DNA of 64,000 nucleotides from Borrelia sp. HM (GCF_019669085.1 NZ_AP024401.1:372001-436000); one strand, 5' to 3'. Numbered from the stretch's first letter, positions 1 through 9,181 are shown. Program-made: numbers and translations. Notes: generated from the letters alone by a model not told the origin.

Positions 1-459
1 TTTCAAAAGGAGACTCTTCTTATTGCAGGAATAACTGACTTAACATATTATCATAAATTAAACAAAGATACAAAAGACAATCTCAATTTTTCATATCTAA
101 CAAACAAAGAAAAAAAAACATCAATATACAATATGAACTTCATGGGAGTTAAAGCAATCTCAAAACCTATAGAAAAGTTTATTCAATGGATACTAAATAA
201 AGAGATACAAGAAGCTCTTATTAATCTTAAATATAAAACAAAATTTAATGAACATTTTGGATTTATAAATGGATTTACACCTTATAAAGAGTTAAATCTG
301 AAATTAAAACATACATCTAAAGAAATACCTTTATTTATCATAGACGAAAATTACATAAACAAAAATTCATATATATTAAACAAAAAACAAATAGACAAAG
401 AAAACCAAATGATTAATGAAATATTTTTATATAAAATAGATAACACTAATTCCCAATAA
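1..459 (+). CDS. C-terminal part of an unrecognised protein (5' end outside window)
   Basis: The reading frame is open from the first base, so about 152 residues of the C-terminus are visible and the true start lies upstream of the window. The fragment is Lys/Asn/Ile-rich, has no obvious membrane span, and contains a stretch around positions 160-270 (KFIQWILNKEIQEAL, then FGFINGF) that looks like the C-terminal helices of extracellular solute-binding proteins. That resemblance is weak and I do not assign a function. The gene converges on the minus-strand membrane protein that ends only 4 bases away, and no terminator hairpin is visible between them. Confidence 0.75.
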   Translation, partial: FQKETLLIAGITDLTYYHKLNKDTKDNLNFSYLTNKEKKTSIYNMNFMGVKAISKPIEKFIQWILNKEIQEALINLKYKTKFNEHFGFINGFTPYKELNLKLKHTSKEIPLFIIDENYINKNSYILNKKQIDKENQMINEIFLYKIDNTNSQ

Positions 460-463
460 AAAG

Positions 464-2257
464 TTATACTCTTTTATAATTAACTAGCATTAGATAAAAT
501 GTAGCAAGAAACAAAATAGAAAAAATCAAAATGAAAGATATATATATATTAGCAAATATTTGAGTAAAAAGTGATATTAAAACTAACAATAAATAATTTA
601 CAAAAAAGGATATAATAATTGAAAAAACAGCTATAATTAAGGATACAAGTGATATTACAAATTTTAAATTAAATTCAAAATTGATACTAGAAGCTATAAC
701 AATAAATATAACTCCCAAAAAAACTAATAAAATAGGATTTATCATTAAAAAAAGACTTGAAGAGAAAATATTAATCAGTCTTAAATTTAATACTTTAACT
801 TGATTAAAAGAACTTATAAGATTTTGAATGGGTACAAAAATACTATTTCCATCAGAATTTGCAAACAAACCTAAGTTATTTATATCTTTATTAATATCAA
901 TTATACCTGGGTTACTTAAACTAAAATTTACATTTGCAACAATAACTTTAGTAGCAGTAATATCACTATTTTCACTATTCTTATCTAAAACATTTTGATA
1001 AACTCTATTTCCCTTAATAGTAGCAAATGGCACTTTAATATGCAACATAACATTGCCTAAATTATCAAATTTAATAAGTTCAAAATTTTTAACCATCTTC
1101 ATATTAGACCTAGTGTTTACTACTTTTTGCATATAAATATAATCATATGTCCTATTAATATAATCAGATTGAAATAAAAACACATCATTTATACCATAAT
1201 GCTCATAATACTTTTCAAGTTCATCAAAAAAGAAATACTCATTTTTAAGCTTTTCCAAAGATTTATTCTTATAACTTAAGATTTCATTGTCATTTGGGAA
1301 TAATTTATGAAGTTTTAAAAAGCCATAATAGGCAGATTTAAATTTGCTTGTATTAAGATATAAAAAATTTTTTTGCTTCTCTTCAAAAATTGAATGTTTT
1401 TGTTCAAACTCGATATTTTTATTTTCATTAATGGCCTTGAAAGTCAAGTCTAAAAGTGCAGAAAAATCATCATCTTTAGTTGCAACAAATCCCATGTAAG
1501 CAAAATAATTAGCTGTAGAATAATCACCTTTATCAAGAAATCCATTAATAATATCTTGAAAATCTTTCTTGTTTAGACTTTTAATCAAATACGTTTTAAT
1601 AGCTTTTTTGGCTTTTTCTAAATCAATGTCATAAATCAGCATTCTATCATATTCAGATCTAACTAAATAATAATTCATTGATACTTCATTATCATCATAA
1701 TTAATAAGTTTCATCTTTTCATATATGTCAATCAATTTTTCAAGGTATTTTTTTTTCTGTTTTAAAATTTCTATTGACTCCTCTACACCTAAAGCTTTAC
1801 TTGAAGATAAATTTATATCTATCTTTTTAACATCGTTAACTATTATATCTGCTTGACTTTTAAGAAAATTATATCTTTCATAGTTATACCTATACTCATT
1901 TTTTTGCTCAAGCACATAAGACATAATAGAATTAAAAACAAGCAAAAAAACAATACCTATTACAAAAAATAAAAATGTGAATGGATAAAGCTTTTTAAAT
2001 AAATACCCTTTATATTCTATTAGATAAAGCTTTGTATCTTTACTAATTAAAAAAATAAAATAAATTAAAATAAAAAAAATGAAAAATCCATTAAAATAGT
2101 AATAAACATTTAAAACAGCGTCAAAAAATGTGGCTATTAATACATGTTTTTCTAGATAATCTGCTCCAAAAAAATATGTATAACAAAAAGTAAAGCCAAT
2201 AAAGAAAAATAAAAAAGTAACAAAATTCATTAAAAATATACATAATTCTTTTTTCAT
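464..2257 (-). CDS. Large membrane protein with central soluble domain (BB0353-like)
   Basis: 597 residues. Three hydrophobic spans lie at about residues 8-30, 45-68 and 90-115. A long soluble region (about 120-490) follows, and then three or four spans at about 495-590. The soluble region is helical and charged. Around residues 245-345 it has TPR-like spacing, including an alanine/tyrosine-rich helix pair near STANYFAYMGF and KSAYYGFLKLHKLFPND. No catalytic motif is visible. It lies 15 bases downstream of another protein with spans at both ends, on the same strand and behind ltpA, so the three are probably cotranscribed. The upstream sequence has no good Shine-Dalgarno, so translation may be coupled to the preceding gene. 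Function unknown; the 3-span/soluble/3-span plan is shared with LptF/LptG-type proteins, but I see no sequence motif supporting that family. Confidence 0.85.
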   Translation of the reverse strand: MKKELCIFLMNFVTFLFFFIGFTFCYTYFFGADYLEKHVLIATFFDAVLNVYYYFNGFFIFFILIYFIFLISKDTKLYLIEYKGYLFKKLYPFTFLFFVIGIVFLLVFNSIMSYVLEQKNEYRYNYERYNFLKSQADIIVNDVKKIDINLSSSKALGVEESIEILKQKKKYLEKLIDIYEKMKLINYDDNEVSMNYYLVRSEYDRMLIYDIDLEKAKKAIKTYLIKSLNKKDFQDIINGFLDKGDYSTANYFAYMGFVATKDDDFSALLDLTFKAINENKNIEFEQKHSIFEEKQKNFLYLNTSKFKSAYYGFLKLHKLFPNDNEILSYKNKSLEKLKNEYFFFDELEKYYEHYGINDVFLFQSDYINRTYDYIYMQKVVNTRSNMKMVKNFELIKFDNLGNVMLHIKVPFATIKGNRVYQNVLDKNSENSDITATKVIVANVNFSLSNPGIIDINKDINNLGLFANSDGNSIFVPIQNLISSFNQVKVLNLRLINIFSSSLFLMINPILLVFLGVIFIVIASSINFEFNLKFVISLVSLIIAVFSIIISFFVNYLLLVLISLFTQIFANIYISFILIFSILFLATFYLMLVNYKRV

Positions 2258-2272
2258 ATTTAATACACTATC

Positions 2273-3217
2273 TCAATGCAAACTACTATCAAATTTACCA
2301 TCAACTCTAATATAATCAGAAACAAAACCAACTAAATAAGCAGAAAAAAAAGTTATTAAACAAAACACAAAAGGAACATAATTAGAAAATGCACTTTTCC
2401 CCATAAGTAAATCAATACTCTCTGGAAACTCAACTGCATATATATTGTAAACCTTAAAAAATAATATAACAAAAATAGGATAAAGAAAAAAAGAAAAACA
2501 ACTTGAAAATATAAAGTTAAAAGTATAACAAAATGCAAATAAAAGTAAAGAAAATCCAAATATATTAAATATTAAACTATAAGTTTCTAAAGAAAGAAAA
2601 AAATTATTTAAAGTATCTAAATCATTAAAAATAGCACTCATCAGACTACTATCATGTAATTTTTGAGTTAAAAATGAACTTTTATTCAAATTAATGGTAT
2701 TAAATTTAAAAAAATCTGGATTATATGACAATGTTTTCAAATTTTCATCATCTAACCCATTATCTTTGACTTTCAAAACACCTTTAAAACCAAATGATTT
2801 AACATCATTACTATAAAATATTATTTTATCATCGAAAAAATGTACTACCCCATCTTTAATGATACTTTTGTCTCTACTATAAACATTCAAAAAGATAGAA
2901 TTAAAATGAAATAATGCTAAAAAGCCAAAATAAGATAATAGCAATATAAACATAAAAATTACAATATATAGGGTTTTAGAAAGCTTAAAACTTTCTAGAT
3001 TAAAAGGATAAGCAATTCTCATAAAGGTACAAACAAGAGCAAAAGGCAAAACATAACAATAAGCATCATAATAAAGTTTAAAGTTAACAATAGACAAATT
3101 CGAATACAAAAAATTATATTTTAAATAAGATGCACAAACAAAAATTATAGAAAAGGTAAAAAAAAATAAAATAAATCTATATGATATCAAAAAAACTAAC
3201 TTTAAAGCACTCAACAT
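2273..3217 (-). CDS. Membrane protein, three spans + soluble domain + three spans (BB0354-like)
   Basis: 314 residues. Hydrophobic spans are at about 12-33, 50-70 and 82-108; a soluble domain covers about 109-205; three further spans are at about 210-240, 243-262 and 280-302. A ribosome-binding site AGGAAA precedes the ATG. It sits between ltpA (25 bases upstream) and the 597-residue membrane protein (15 bases downstream), so the three look like one operon. The plan, two membrane blocks around an extracytoplasmic domain, matches YjgP/YjgQ (LptF/G) proteins in layout and rough length, but conserved residues of that family were not recognised. Treat it as an unassigned inner-membrane protein. 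Confidence 0.85.
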   Translation of the reverse strand: MLSALKLVFLISYRFILFFFTFSIIFVCASYLKYNFLYSNLSIVNFKLYYDAYCYVLPFALVCTFMRIAYPFNLESFKLSKTLYIVIFMFILLLSYFGFLALFHFNSIFLNVYSRDKSIIKDGVVHFFDDKIIFYSNDVKSFGFKGVLKVKDNGLDDENLKTLSYNPDFFKFNTINLNKSSFLTQKLHDSSLMSAIFNDLDTLNNFFLSLETYSLIFNIFGFSLLLFAFCYTFNFIFSSCFSFFLYPIFVILFFKVYNIYAVEFPESIDLLMGKSAFSNYVPFVFCLITFFSAYLVGFVSDYIRVDGKFDSSLH

Positions 3218-3242
3218 ACTAATTTCCTATAAGTCAAACAAT

Positions 3243-3728
3243 TTAAGACTTTTCCATCGATAAGACTTCCTTAATTTTTTGCTTGGCTTCTTCAAAGCTA
3301 ATTTGCAAGGCCAAACTAATTTCATGCTGTAAAATTAATTCAAAATCATTTAAAATTCTTTTTTCATAGAAAGGCAATTCTTTTTGCATAGATTTTGCAT
3401 ATAAAAATTTATACAATTTAGCGGTACTTAATATATCACTTTGTTTATAGAAATCATGACTACCATCCTTTATCTTTTTTTGATCTATTTGACCTTCAAA
3501 GTCTTTAATTACATCAAAAACTTCCTCTACCTTTTCCTTGCTAACTAAAGCTCTAATTCCAAGATCATCTGCCCTAGAAACTGGAACCATAAAAGTCATC
3601 TCATTGAATGGAAAATATATTTCATAATAATCAATAAACTCACCATTAAATTCCTTATTTTGAATATTTTTTATTTTTCCCACCCCCTGCATTGGATAGA
3701 CTACAGCTTGATCTAATACAAATGCCAT
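3243..3728 (-). CDS. ltpA: CarD/CdnL-type RNA polymerase-binding transcription factor
   Basis: 161 residues. The N-terminal half (about 1-65) is a CarD_CdnL_TRCF RNA polymerase-interaction domain. It starts with the typical FVLDQAVVYPMQGVGKI strand pattern, followed by YYEIYFPFNEMTFMVPVSRA. The C-terminal half is helical and contains the ALQISFEEAKQKI helix seen in CdnL proteins, which contact promoter DNA upstream of -10. CarD/CdnL proteins bind the beta subunit and stabilise open complexes. The B. burgdorferi counterpart (BB0355) is known as LtpA and is reported to influence lp54 gene expression and the enzootic cycle. GAGG lies 7 bases before the ATG. It is the likely first gene of a run with the two membrane proteins downstream. 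Confidence 0.92.
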   Translation of the reverse strand: MAFVLDQAVVYPMQGVGKIKNIQNKEFNGEFIDYYEIYFPFNEMTFMVPVSRADDLGIRALVSKEKVEEVFDVIKDFEGQIDQKKIKDGSHDFYKQSDILSTAKLYKFLYAKSMQKELPFYEKRILNDFELILQHEISLALQISFEEAKQKIKEVLSMEKS

Positions 3729-3775
3729 TATTTACCTCATATAAAATAATTTAATAATATTTAAGCTTAAAAAAA

Positions 3776-4369
3776 TCATAAAAACACACTTAAATTAGTT
3801 CTAATTCCAAATTTATTTACATAAAACAAATTTTCAAGATAATCATTACTACAAAAACTTATTATCATGCTAGGAGTTAGCTTATTAATATTTGCAAAAA
3901 ACATCTCTTTATTCCTTTTAACAGCTTTTAAATCATAATAACCAATAAAGTTAATCTCTTTATGTGATTCTTTTAACCTTAGAAAATTTTTTTTAGAAAT
4001 CATCTTATCTTGATCAATAATATAACACGTTTTATATGTATTTTCCAACACGCTCATTAAAACAAGCAAAATTGTATTTGCATCATAACAACCAATATCA
4101 ATCCGCTTAAAAAATTTTAAAAAAGCTCTTAACAATTTAGAATTTGAAAAAACAAGCGAAGAACTCTTAACACGCTTTCTAAACTTTTTAAAGAACAAAA
4201 ACTTTAGAAAAGATTTACAATTAACAAAAATAACCATCGAATGGTATGGATGAGAAACAAGATACTCAAATCGACTAATTAATTTATTACTACTCTTAAA
4301 TACATCTATTGGCATTCCAAAAAGATAAATCCTATCTGGTTTTGAATATATATCTTTTAAATTAGCCAT
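3776..4369 (-). CDS. Degenerate WecG/TagA/CpsF-like protein (BB0356-like)
   Basis: 197 residues. The pattern follows the WecG/TagA/CpsF N-acetylmannosaminyltransferase family: IYLFGMPIDVFKSSNKL matches the opening of the family, then a hydrophobic strand ending in FVN, a SSLVFSN strand-turn, YKTCYIIDQD in place of the LLGG strand, INFIGYYD in place of the IVGxHxGYF strand, and MIISFCSNDYLEN in place of the LGAPKQE region. The residues corresponding to the catalytic Thr (after the first strand) and Asp (in the VPDG turn) appear to be Val and Asn here, and the family C-terminus is missing (family length about 240). It is therefore probably not an active glycosyltransferase. It overlaps rsmE by 8 bases and is the last gene of the ctp-rsmE run. 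The family match is made by eye. Confidence 0.8.
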   Translation of the reverse strand: MANLKDIYSKPDRIYLFGMPIDVFKSSNKLISRFEYLVSHPYHSMVIFVNCKSFLKFLFFKKFRKRVKSSSLVFSNSKLLRAFLKFFKRIDIGCYDANTILLVLMSVLENTYKTCYIIDQDKMISKKNFLRLKESHKEINFIGYYDLKAVKRNKEMFFANINKLTPSMIISFCSNDYLENLFYVNKFGIRTNLSVFL

Positions 4370-5093
4370 TATTATTAGCCTCTAATAATAATTTAAAATG
4401 CACAAGAGAATAAATAATAGCTGTCTCAGCTCTTAAAATTGGAGTATTAAATCTTACAAACTTAAAATCTAACTTTTTAAAAAAAGCAATTTCTGAACTT
4501 GAAAAACAACCCTCAGGACCTACTAAAATTCCAATTTTACCAGAAAAACTAATATCATCACCACAACTTAGCAAAAGACCATCATTATGAGCAACATAAT
4601 AATTTACAGATGGAGAATAAGGGATACAAAAAAAATCTCTATAAAAATTAAGGCTAGGAGCTTGAGTATTACCACTCTGTTTTAAAGCCTCATCAATCAA
4701 TCTTAAAAATCTTTCATTTTTAAAGGTTAAATTATCCATATCTATTTTAGCAACAGAATGCTCAGCATTAACAATATTTATCTGAGCTACACCAATTTCA
4801 ACAATCTGCCTTAAACTTAAATCTAACTTCTTACCCTTAAGAGTAGATATAAACATGCTTATTTCGAAATCACGCTTCTTAAGTTTTTCCACCTTAAGAG
4901 TAGAAAGCTTAATAAAATTACTGCCTATACTTAAAATTTTAGTAAATCTTACTTCTTTCCCCCTAAAGAGAATACTTAACGTATCACCTACCCTCACTCT
5001 TCTTACATCAACAAGATAATGATAAATCTTAATATCATTAATGATGATATCATTTTCTAGCAAACAACTATCATCTAAGACTATCTGCTTCAC
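4362..5093 (-). CDS. rsmE: 16S rRNA m3U1498 methyltransferase RsmE
   Basis: 243 residues, normal for RsmE. The N-terminal PUA-like RNA-binding domain (about 1-70: HYLVDVRRVRVGDTLSILF) is followed by the SPOUT domain with the trefoil-knot SAM-binding motifs LVGPEGCFSSSEIAFF near 190-205 and RAETAIIYSL near 222-231. Residues IVEIGVAQINIV and EALKQSG are also family hallmarks. The enzyme methylates N3 of U1498 in the decoding region of 16S rRNA. The start codon is GTG and overlaps the region just after the protease stop, so translation is probably coupled to the upstream gene. It overlaps the downstream WecG-like gene by 8 bases. Confidence 0.93.
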   Translation of the reverse strand: MKQIVLDDSCLLENDIIINDIKIYHYLVDVRRVRVGDTLSILFRGKEVRFTKILSIGSNFIKLSTLKVEKLKKRDFEISMFISTLKGKKLDLSLRQIVEIGVAQINIVNAEHSVAKIDMDNLTFKNERFLRLIDEALKQSGNTQAPSLNFYRDFFCIPYSPSVNYYVAHNDGLLLSCGDDISFSGKIGILVGPEGCFSSSEIAFFKKLDFKFVRFNTPILRAETAIIYSLVHFKLLLEANNNG

Positions 5094-5096
5094 AAA

Positions 5097-6527
5097 TTAA
5101 TTTTTAGTTTCCTTTAAAAGATATTCATAAGCAGTTTTTAGCGCTCTATCATAACGCAAATTATAAACTGGTATTTTATTATCTGTGTGTTGATAAAATT
5201 GAAAAAATAAATAATAACCTAACATATCTTTATCTATTTCTAAACTACGGCTTGAATACTTTTTAACAGCATTATCTACAAAAGAATCTATTTCATCCTC
5301 AGTAATTGATTTTTTATTTTTTTTACCCTTTAAAAAGTTCTCCACAAAATTCTTATCAAAAATTTGTTTATATGCTGAAATTTCATCCTCAGAATAATCT
5401 GACCTTCCAACCTCTAAATCAGGTTTAATACCAACATTATGAATACTGTTACCAGAAGGAGTATAGTACTTTGAATTTGTAATCTTAAATCCTCCAGTGT
5501 AAAAAGGTAATATGCGTTGAATTACACCTTTACCATAAGATTTCTCCCCTATAACATAAACTCTATTATTATCCTTTAAGGCTCCCACTAGAACTTCTGA
5601 TGCTGATGCTGAGTTTTTATCAATCAAAGTAACAATTTTCATATTCAAAGGCACGATATGTGAAGAAGTCGCCTTATATTCTATAGGAACATTAGAATCT
5701 CTTGACTTTGTTGATACAATAATACCCTCAGTTAAAATATCATCTGCTATCTTTATTGCATCTTGAAGATAACCCCCAGCATTCCATCTTAGATCTAAAA
5801 TCAAAGATTTTATTTTATGTTTCTGTAGCTTTTCAAAAGCTTTTCTAAAATCCACGTTAGTATTTGGGTTAAAACTTATTATCCTAATATATCCAACGTC
5901 TTTATTAATAACATCATGTTTAACAGTCTTGATATCTAATTTTTCTCTACAAATTTCAAATTCAAGATTTAAATCTTCACCCCTTAAAACAGAAATCTTA
6001 ACTTTAGTACCCGCTTCTCCACCTAGGAGTTCAGTAAATTTTTCTAGTGTCATTGAATTAGTACTCTTACCATCAACAGCAGTAATATAATCACCAGCCT
6101 TAATTCCAGCCTTATAAGCAGGTCCATCTTCAAAAGGACTAATCACCATGACATAAGAAGCAACAGAATTGCTGGAATTTAAAGTAACATTTTTCTTAAC
6201 AATAGAAATTCCAATCCCAACATAATTTCCGTGTGTAGTCTTTGAAATCTCTAGTAAATCTTTTCGTGTCAAATATTGAGAATAAGGATCATTTAATGCA
6301 TTAAACATTCCCTTTAATGCCCCTTCAAAAATAGCCTCTTCATCAACAGGTTCAACATAAGCACCCTTAATAAATTTAAAAGCTTCCAACATCAACTGAG
6401 AATAACCTTCATCAGACATCTTAACATTAGAAGAATTTGACTGTGCGAATATAGATTCTACAATAACTGAAGAACTTATACCTAAAATTAACACAAAGTA
6501 TAAAACTACTAAAAATTTCTTTTTCAT
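5097..6527 (-). CDS. ctp: C-terminal processing protease (S41 family)
   Basis: 476 residues. A signal peptide or anchor (about 1-28) ends near IFAQS, so the enzyme acts in the periplasm. A PDZ domain covers about 85-185 (GIGISIV, GPAYKAGIKAGDYI). The S41 catalytic core follows, with DLRWNAGG at about 245, the serine motif NSASASEVLVGAL at about 305, and the lysine motif GEKSYGKGVIQ at about 328, giving the Ser-Lys dyad. CtpA of B. burgdorferi (BB0359) processes the C-termini of outer-membrane proteins such as P13. A helical C-terminal extension follows. An AGGTG site precedes the ATG. It probably starts the ctp-rsmE-WecG-like operon. Confidence 0.93.
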   Translation of the reverse strand: MKKKFLVVLYFVLILGISSSVIVESIFAQSNSSNVKMSDEGYSQLMLEAFKFIKGAYVEPVDEEAIFEGALKGMFNALNDPYSQYLTRKDLLEISKTTHGNYVGIGISIVKKNVTLNSSNSVASYVMVISPFEDGPAYKAGIKAGDYITAVDGKSTNSMTLEKFTELLGGEAGTKVKISVLRGEDLNLEFEICREKLDIKTVKHDVINKDVGYIRIISFNPNTNVDFRKAFEKLQKHKIKSLILDLRWNAGGYLQDAIKIADDILTEGIIVSTKSRDSNVPIEYKATSSHIVPLNMKIVTLIDKNSASASEVLVGALKDNNRVYVIGEKSYGKGVIQRILPFYTGGFKITNSKYYTPSGNSIHNVGIKPDLEVGRSDYSEDEISAYKQIFDKNFVENFLKGKKNKKSITEDEIDSFVDNAVKKYSSRSLEIDKDMLGYYLFFQFYQHTDNKIPVYNLRYDRALKTAYEYLLKETKN

Positions 6528-6589
6528 CTATTTAACACCTACATCAAATAAAACTTGATTTTATCTCCATAATATAATATTTTAAAATT

Positions 6590-7021
6590 ATGTTAAAGAC
6601 AAATAACCCAAAAATGAAAAGAATAATCACAGTATTTATTCTTATTTTACAAGGGATTTCAAGTCTATTAATATTATCAGCACTATATGGATTTACTAAA
6701 AATACAGTGTTTATAAGCAATTCTTCTGTAAAATTCATGGTAGCATTTATCATATTTTCACCAGAATTATGCATATGCATATTAACAATAAATTATATAC
6801 TGTATGCAAAATTTAAAATCCTTCATAATTTAATTACAATAACAAAAACTTTTCAAATAATCATGAGTACTTTACTGATTGTATTGGGAGCTGTTTTTAA
6901 TTTATTGCATACAAAGCAAATATGGTTTCTTGTTATGTTAGCCAAAATAGTAACAACTTACACCATATTTAACTCAATAATTTTAATTTTAATTAAAAAA
7001 AAGGATAAAATGACGGAGTAA
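6590..7021 (+). CDS. Small four-span membrane protein (BB0360-like)
   Basis: 143 residues with four hydrophobic spans at about 10-33, 45-68, 82-105 and 112-135 and a Lys-rich C-terminus. No motif is recognisable and I assign no function. The first ATG at 6590 and the one at 6614 both lack a clear ribosome-binding site, so the start is uncertain. The end of the gene carries the GGAG ribosome-binding site of the MinD-like ATPase, which starts 5 bases after its stop, so the two are likely cotranscribed with lgt and pdeA. Confidence 0.7.
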   Translation: MLKTNNPKMKRIITVFILILQGISSLLILSALYGFTKNTVFISNSSVKFMVAFIIFSPELCICILTINYILYAKFKILHNLITITKTFQIIMSTLLIVLGAVFNLLHTKQIWFLVMLAKIVTTYTIFNSIILILIKKKDKMTE

Positions 7022-7025
7022 AGAT

Positions 7026-8159
7026 TTGATTATTATTCCTGTAGCTAGCGGAAAGGGAGGTGTTGGAAAATCTCTTTTTTCAACAAATATTGCAATTTGT
7101 CTTGCAAATGAAGGGAAAAAAGTATTACTTGTCGACCTTGATCTTGGGGGTTCAAATTTACATTCTATGCTCAACATCATACCCAAAAAAAGTATTGGCA
7201 CTTTTCTTAAGACAAAAATTCCCTTTAATAGCATAATAATTGAATCTGATATAAAAAATTTAAGCTTTATAGCAGGAGATTCAGATATTCCTGAACTTGC
7301 AAATATAACCATATTTCAAAAAAAAAGAATAATCAATAACTTAAAAAACTTAAACTATGATTATCTTATAATTGATCTTGGAGCTGGAACAACATTTAAT
7401 ACAGTAGACTTTTTTCTAATGTCAAATAGTGGAGTAATAGTCACAATCCCAACAGTAACAGCAACAATGAATGCCTATTTATTCTTAAAAAACGTAATAT
7501 TTAGAATAATATCAAAAGTATTTATAAAAGAAACCAAAGCATACCAAATAATATCTGAAATCAAAAAAGATTCTAGTGATTTACAAAAAATATATATACC
7601 TAATTTATTACTCAAAATAGAAGTTTATGATCCTGAAAATTATGAAAAATTTATGCAAATATTCTCACAGTTTAGTCCTTTCATAGTATTTAATATGTTA
7701 AATACACCCGATGATATTAAAAAAACTGAAAAAATACTCAAATCAGCAAAAGACTATTTAAACATCAATTTACAAAGTATAGGTTCAATTTATAAAGATG
7801 AACTTGTTGATAATGCACTAAATCATAAAATACCAATAACTCTTTATAAACCAACAAGCATGACTTCTAAAAGTATACAAAAAATAGCAAAAAAATTAAT
7901 TGAACTTGAAGATGTAATAGATAGCGTAAACTTGTTAAGCGAAGATGATCTAAATGCAAGCTATCATTTTATAATTAAAGAAGCACAAGATGAATATCTA
8001 GAGAGATGTTCATATCTTGAATCATTATTAATAAACAAAACCATAGATAATAATGCCATTATTGATATAATAAAATCTCAACAAAGCGAAATTGCAAAAC
8101 TAAGAAAACAAAATTTGTTGTTTAAAAAAAAGTTATTTGCAAAACTAAAAGAAGAGTAA
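7026..8159 (+). CDS. MinD/FlhG-like P-loop ATPase with C-terminal helical extension (BB0361-like)
   Basis: 377 residues. The start is TTG with GGAG 7 bases upstream, inside the end of the previous gene. The deviant Walker A motif GKGGVGKS is at about 9-16, DLDLGGSN (Walker A' region) at about 38-45, and the LIIDLGAGT Walker B/switch at about 115-123, all characteristic of the ParA/MinD/FlhG ATPases that dimerise on ATP. An insertion follows around residues 155-220. The C-terminal 80 residues are helical and end in a Lys-rich coiled coil (about 340-377) in place of the MinD amphipathic targeting helix. There is no minE or parB neighbour, so the partner is unknown. Placement or regulation of a cell-envelope or flagellar structure is an inference from the family only. 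Confidence 0.88.
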   Translation: MIIIPVASGKGGVGKSLFSTNIAICLANEGKKVLLVDLDLGGSNLHSMLNIIPKKSIGTFLKTKIPFNSIIIESDIKNLSFIAGDSDIPELANITIFQKKRIINNLKNLNYDYLIIDLGAGTTFNTVDFFLMSNSGVIVTIPTVTATMNAYLFLKNVIFRIISKVFIKETKAYQIISEIKKDSSDLQKIYIPNLLLKIEVYDPENYEKFMQIFSQFSPFIVFNMLNTPDDIKKTEKILKSAKDYLNINLQSIGSIYKDELVDNALNHKIPITLYKPTSMTSKSIQKIAKKLIELEDVIDSVNLLSEDDLNASYHFIIKEAQDEYLERCSYLESLLINKTIDNNAIIDIIKSQQSEIAKLRKQNLLFKKKLFAKLKEE

Positions 8160-8168
8160 GGAGAAAAA

Positions 8169-9155
8169 ATGCCAAATTACATAAATTACCCTAGCTGGTT
8201 ACATCCTGAAGTAATTAAAGGAATACCAATTACATGGTACAGCCTATCTTATATCATAATAATAATGATATGTTATAAATTCATTTGGTATCAAATACAA
8301 ACCAATAAGCTTGATATAGAAAAAAGTGACTTTGAAACATTATTTTTTGCAAGTGTGATAGGGGCAATACTTGGTGCTAGATTAACATCTACCTTAATTT
8401 ATGATAAAAGTGGAATTTACTATACACACCCATGGTTAATCTTTCTTCCATTTGACCAAAATTGGAACTTTACAGGATTTAGAGGAATGGCAATACATGG
8501 AGGTTTTGTTGGCATCATTATTGCAGTATTTACAACTATAAATACTAAACTTAAAAATACAAACATAAAGAAATACTCACTAAAGATATCAGATTATGCA
8601 GCAATATCTTTCTCTTCAAGTTACATATTTGGAAGATTAGCTAACTTTGCGAACGGAGAACTTTACGGAAGACCAATGAAAGGCGGGATCATATTTCCTA
8701 ACGCAGAACCTTTTAAAGTAACTTATAAAGGAGTAAAAGAATTTGCAAAATCAGTTGGACTAGAAATACTGCCTCATGATTTATTTATTAATCTTCCAAG
8801 GATTCCATCTCAAATCATCGAAGGATTATTTGAAGGGACTATATCATTTTTACTACTATGGTTTGTTTTTAGAAAAATTAAAAAATATGATGGGTTCATT
8901 TCTGGAATATACATCATTCTTTATGGAGTATTTAGATTCTCTATTGAATATCTAAGGGAACCAGATAAGGAAATAGGATTTGTTATAACCTACAAAACAC
9001 CTGAGAGTATATTAGATTTTTCATTCCTAAACATATCAATGGGACAAATATTGTCATTAATCTTAATATCATTAGGAATTACTTGGTTAGTACTAGCCAA
9101 AATAAACTCAAATAAACTAAAAAAAAATAAATCACAAAACATAGATTTAAAATAA
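8169..9155 (+). CDS. lgt: Phosphatidylglycerol-prolipoprotein diacylglyceryl transferase Lgt
   Basis: 328 residues, multi-span inner-membrane enzyme. It moves diacylglycerol from phosphatidylglycerol to the lipobox cysteine of prolipoproteins, the first step of lipoprotein maturation and central in a lipoprotein-rich spirochete. Family features visible: the WYSLSYI opening, RGMAIHGGFVG at about 105 with the essential histidine, the Lgt signature GRLANFANGELYGRP at about 156-170, and RIPSQIIEGL with FRFSIEYLREPD towards the end. TAAGGAG just precedes the ATG and overlaps the stop of the ATPase gene, so they form one operon. The C-terminus has a Lys/Asn tail that is slightly longer than usual. 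Confidence 0.95.
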   Translation: MPNYINYPSWLHPEVIKGIPITWYSLSYIIIIMICYKFIWYQIQTNKLDIEKSDFETLFFASVIGAILGARLTSTLIYDKSGIYYTHPWLIFLPFDQNWNFTGFRGMAIHGGFVGIIIAVFTTINTKLKNTNIKKYSLKISDYAAISFSSSYIFGRLANFANGELYGRPMKGGIIFPNAEPFKVTYKGVKEFAKSVGLEILPHDLFINLPRIPSQIIEGLFEGTISFLLLWFVFRKIKKYDGFISGIYIILYGVFRFSIEYLREPDKEIGFVITYKTPESILDFSFLNISMGQILSLILISLGITWLVLAKINSNKLKKNKSQNIDLK

Positions 9156-9181
9156 AATTAATATAAACTTATTTAAATAAA

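Noticed and set aside
6544-6780. Minus-strand frame overlapping the small membrane protein
   Set aside because: It is opposite to and mostly inside the plus-strand gene at 6590-7021, with no ribosome-binding site; the plus frame leads cleanly into the ATPase gene.
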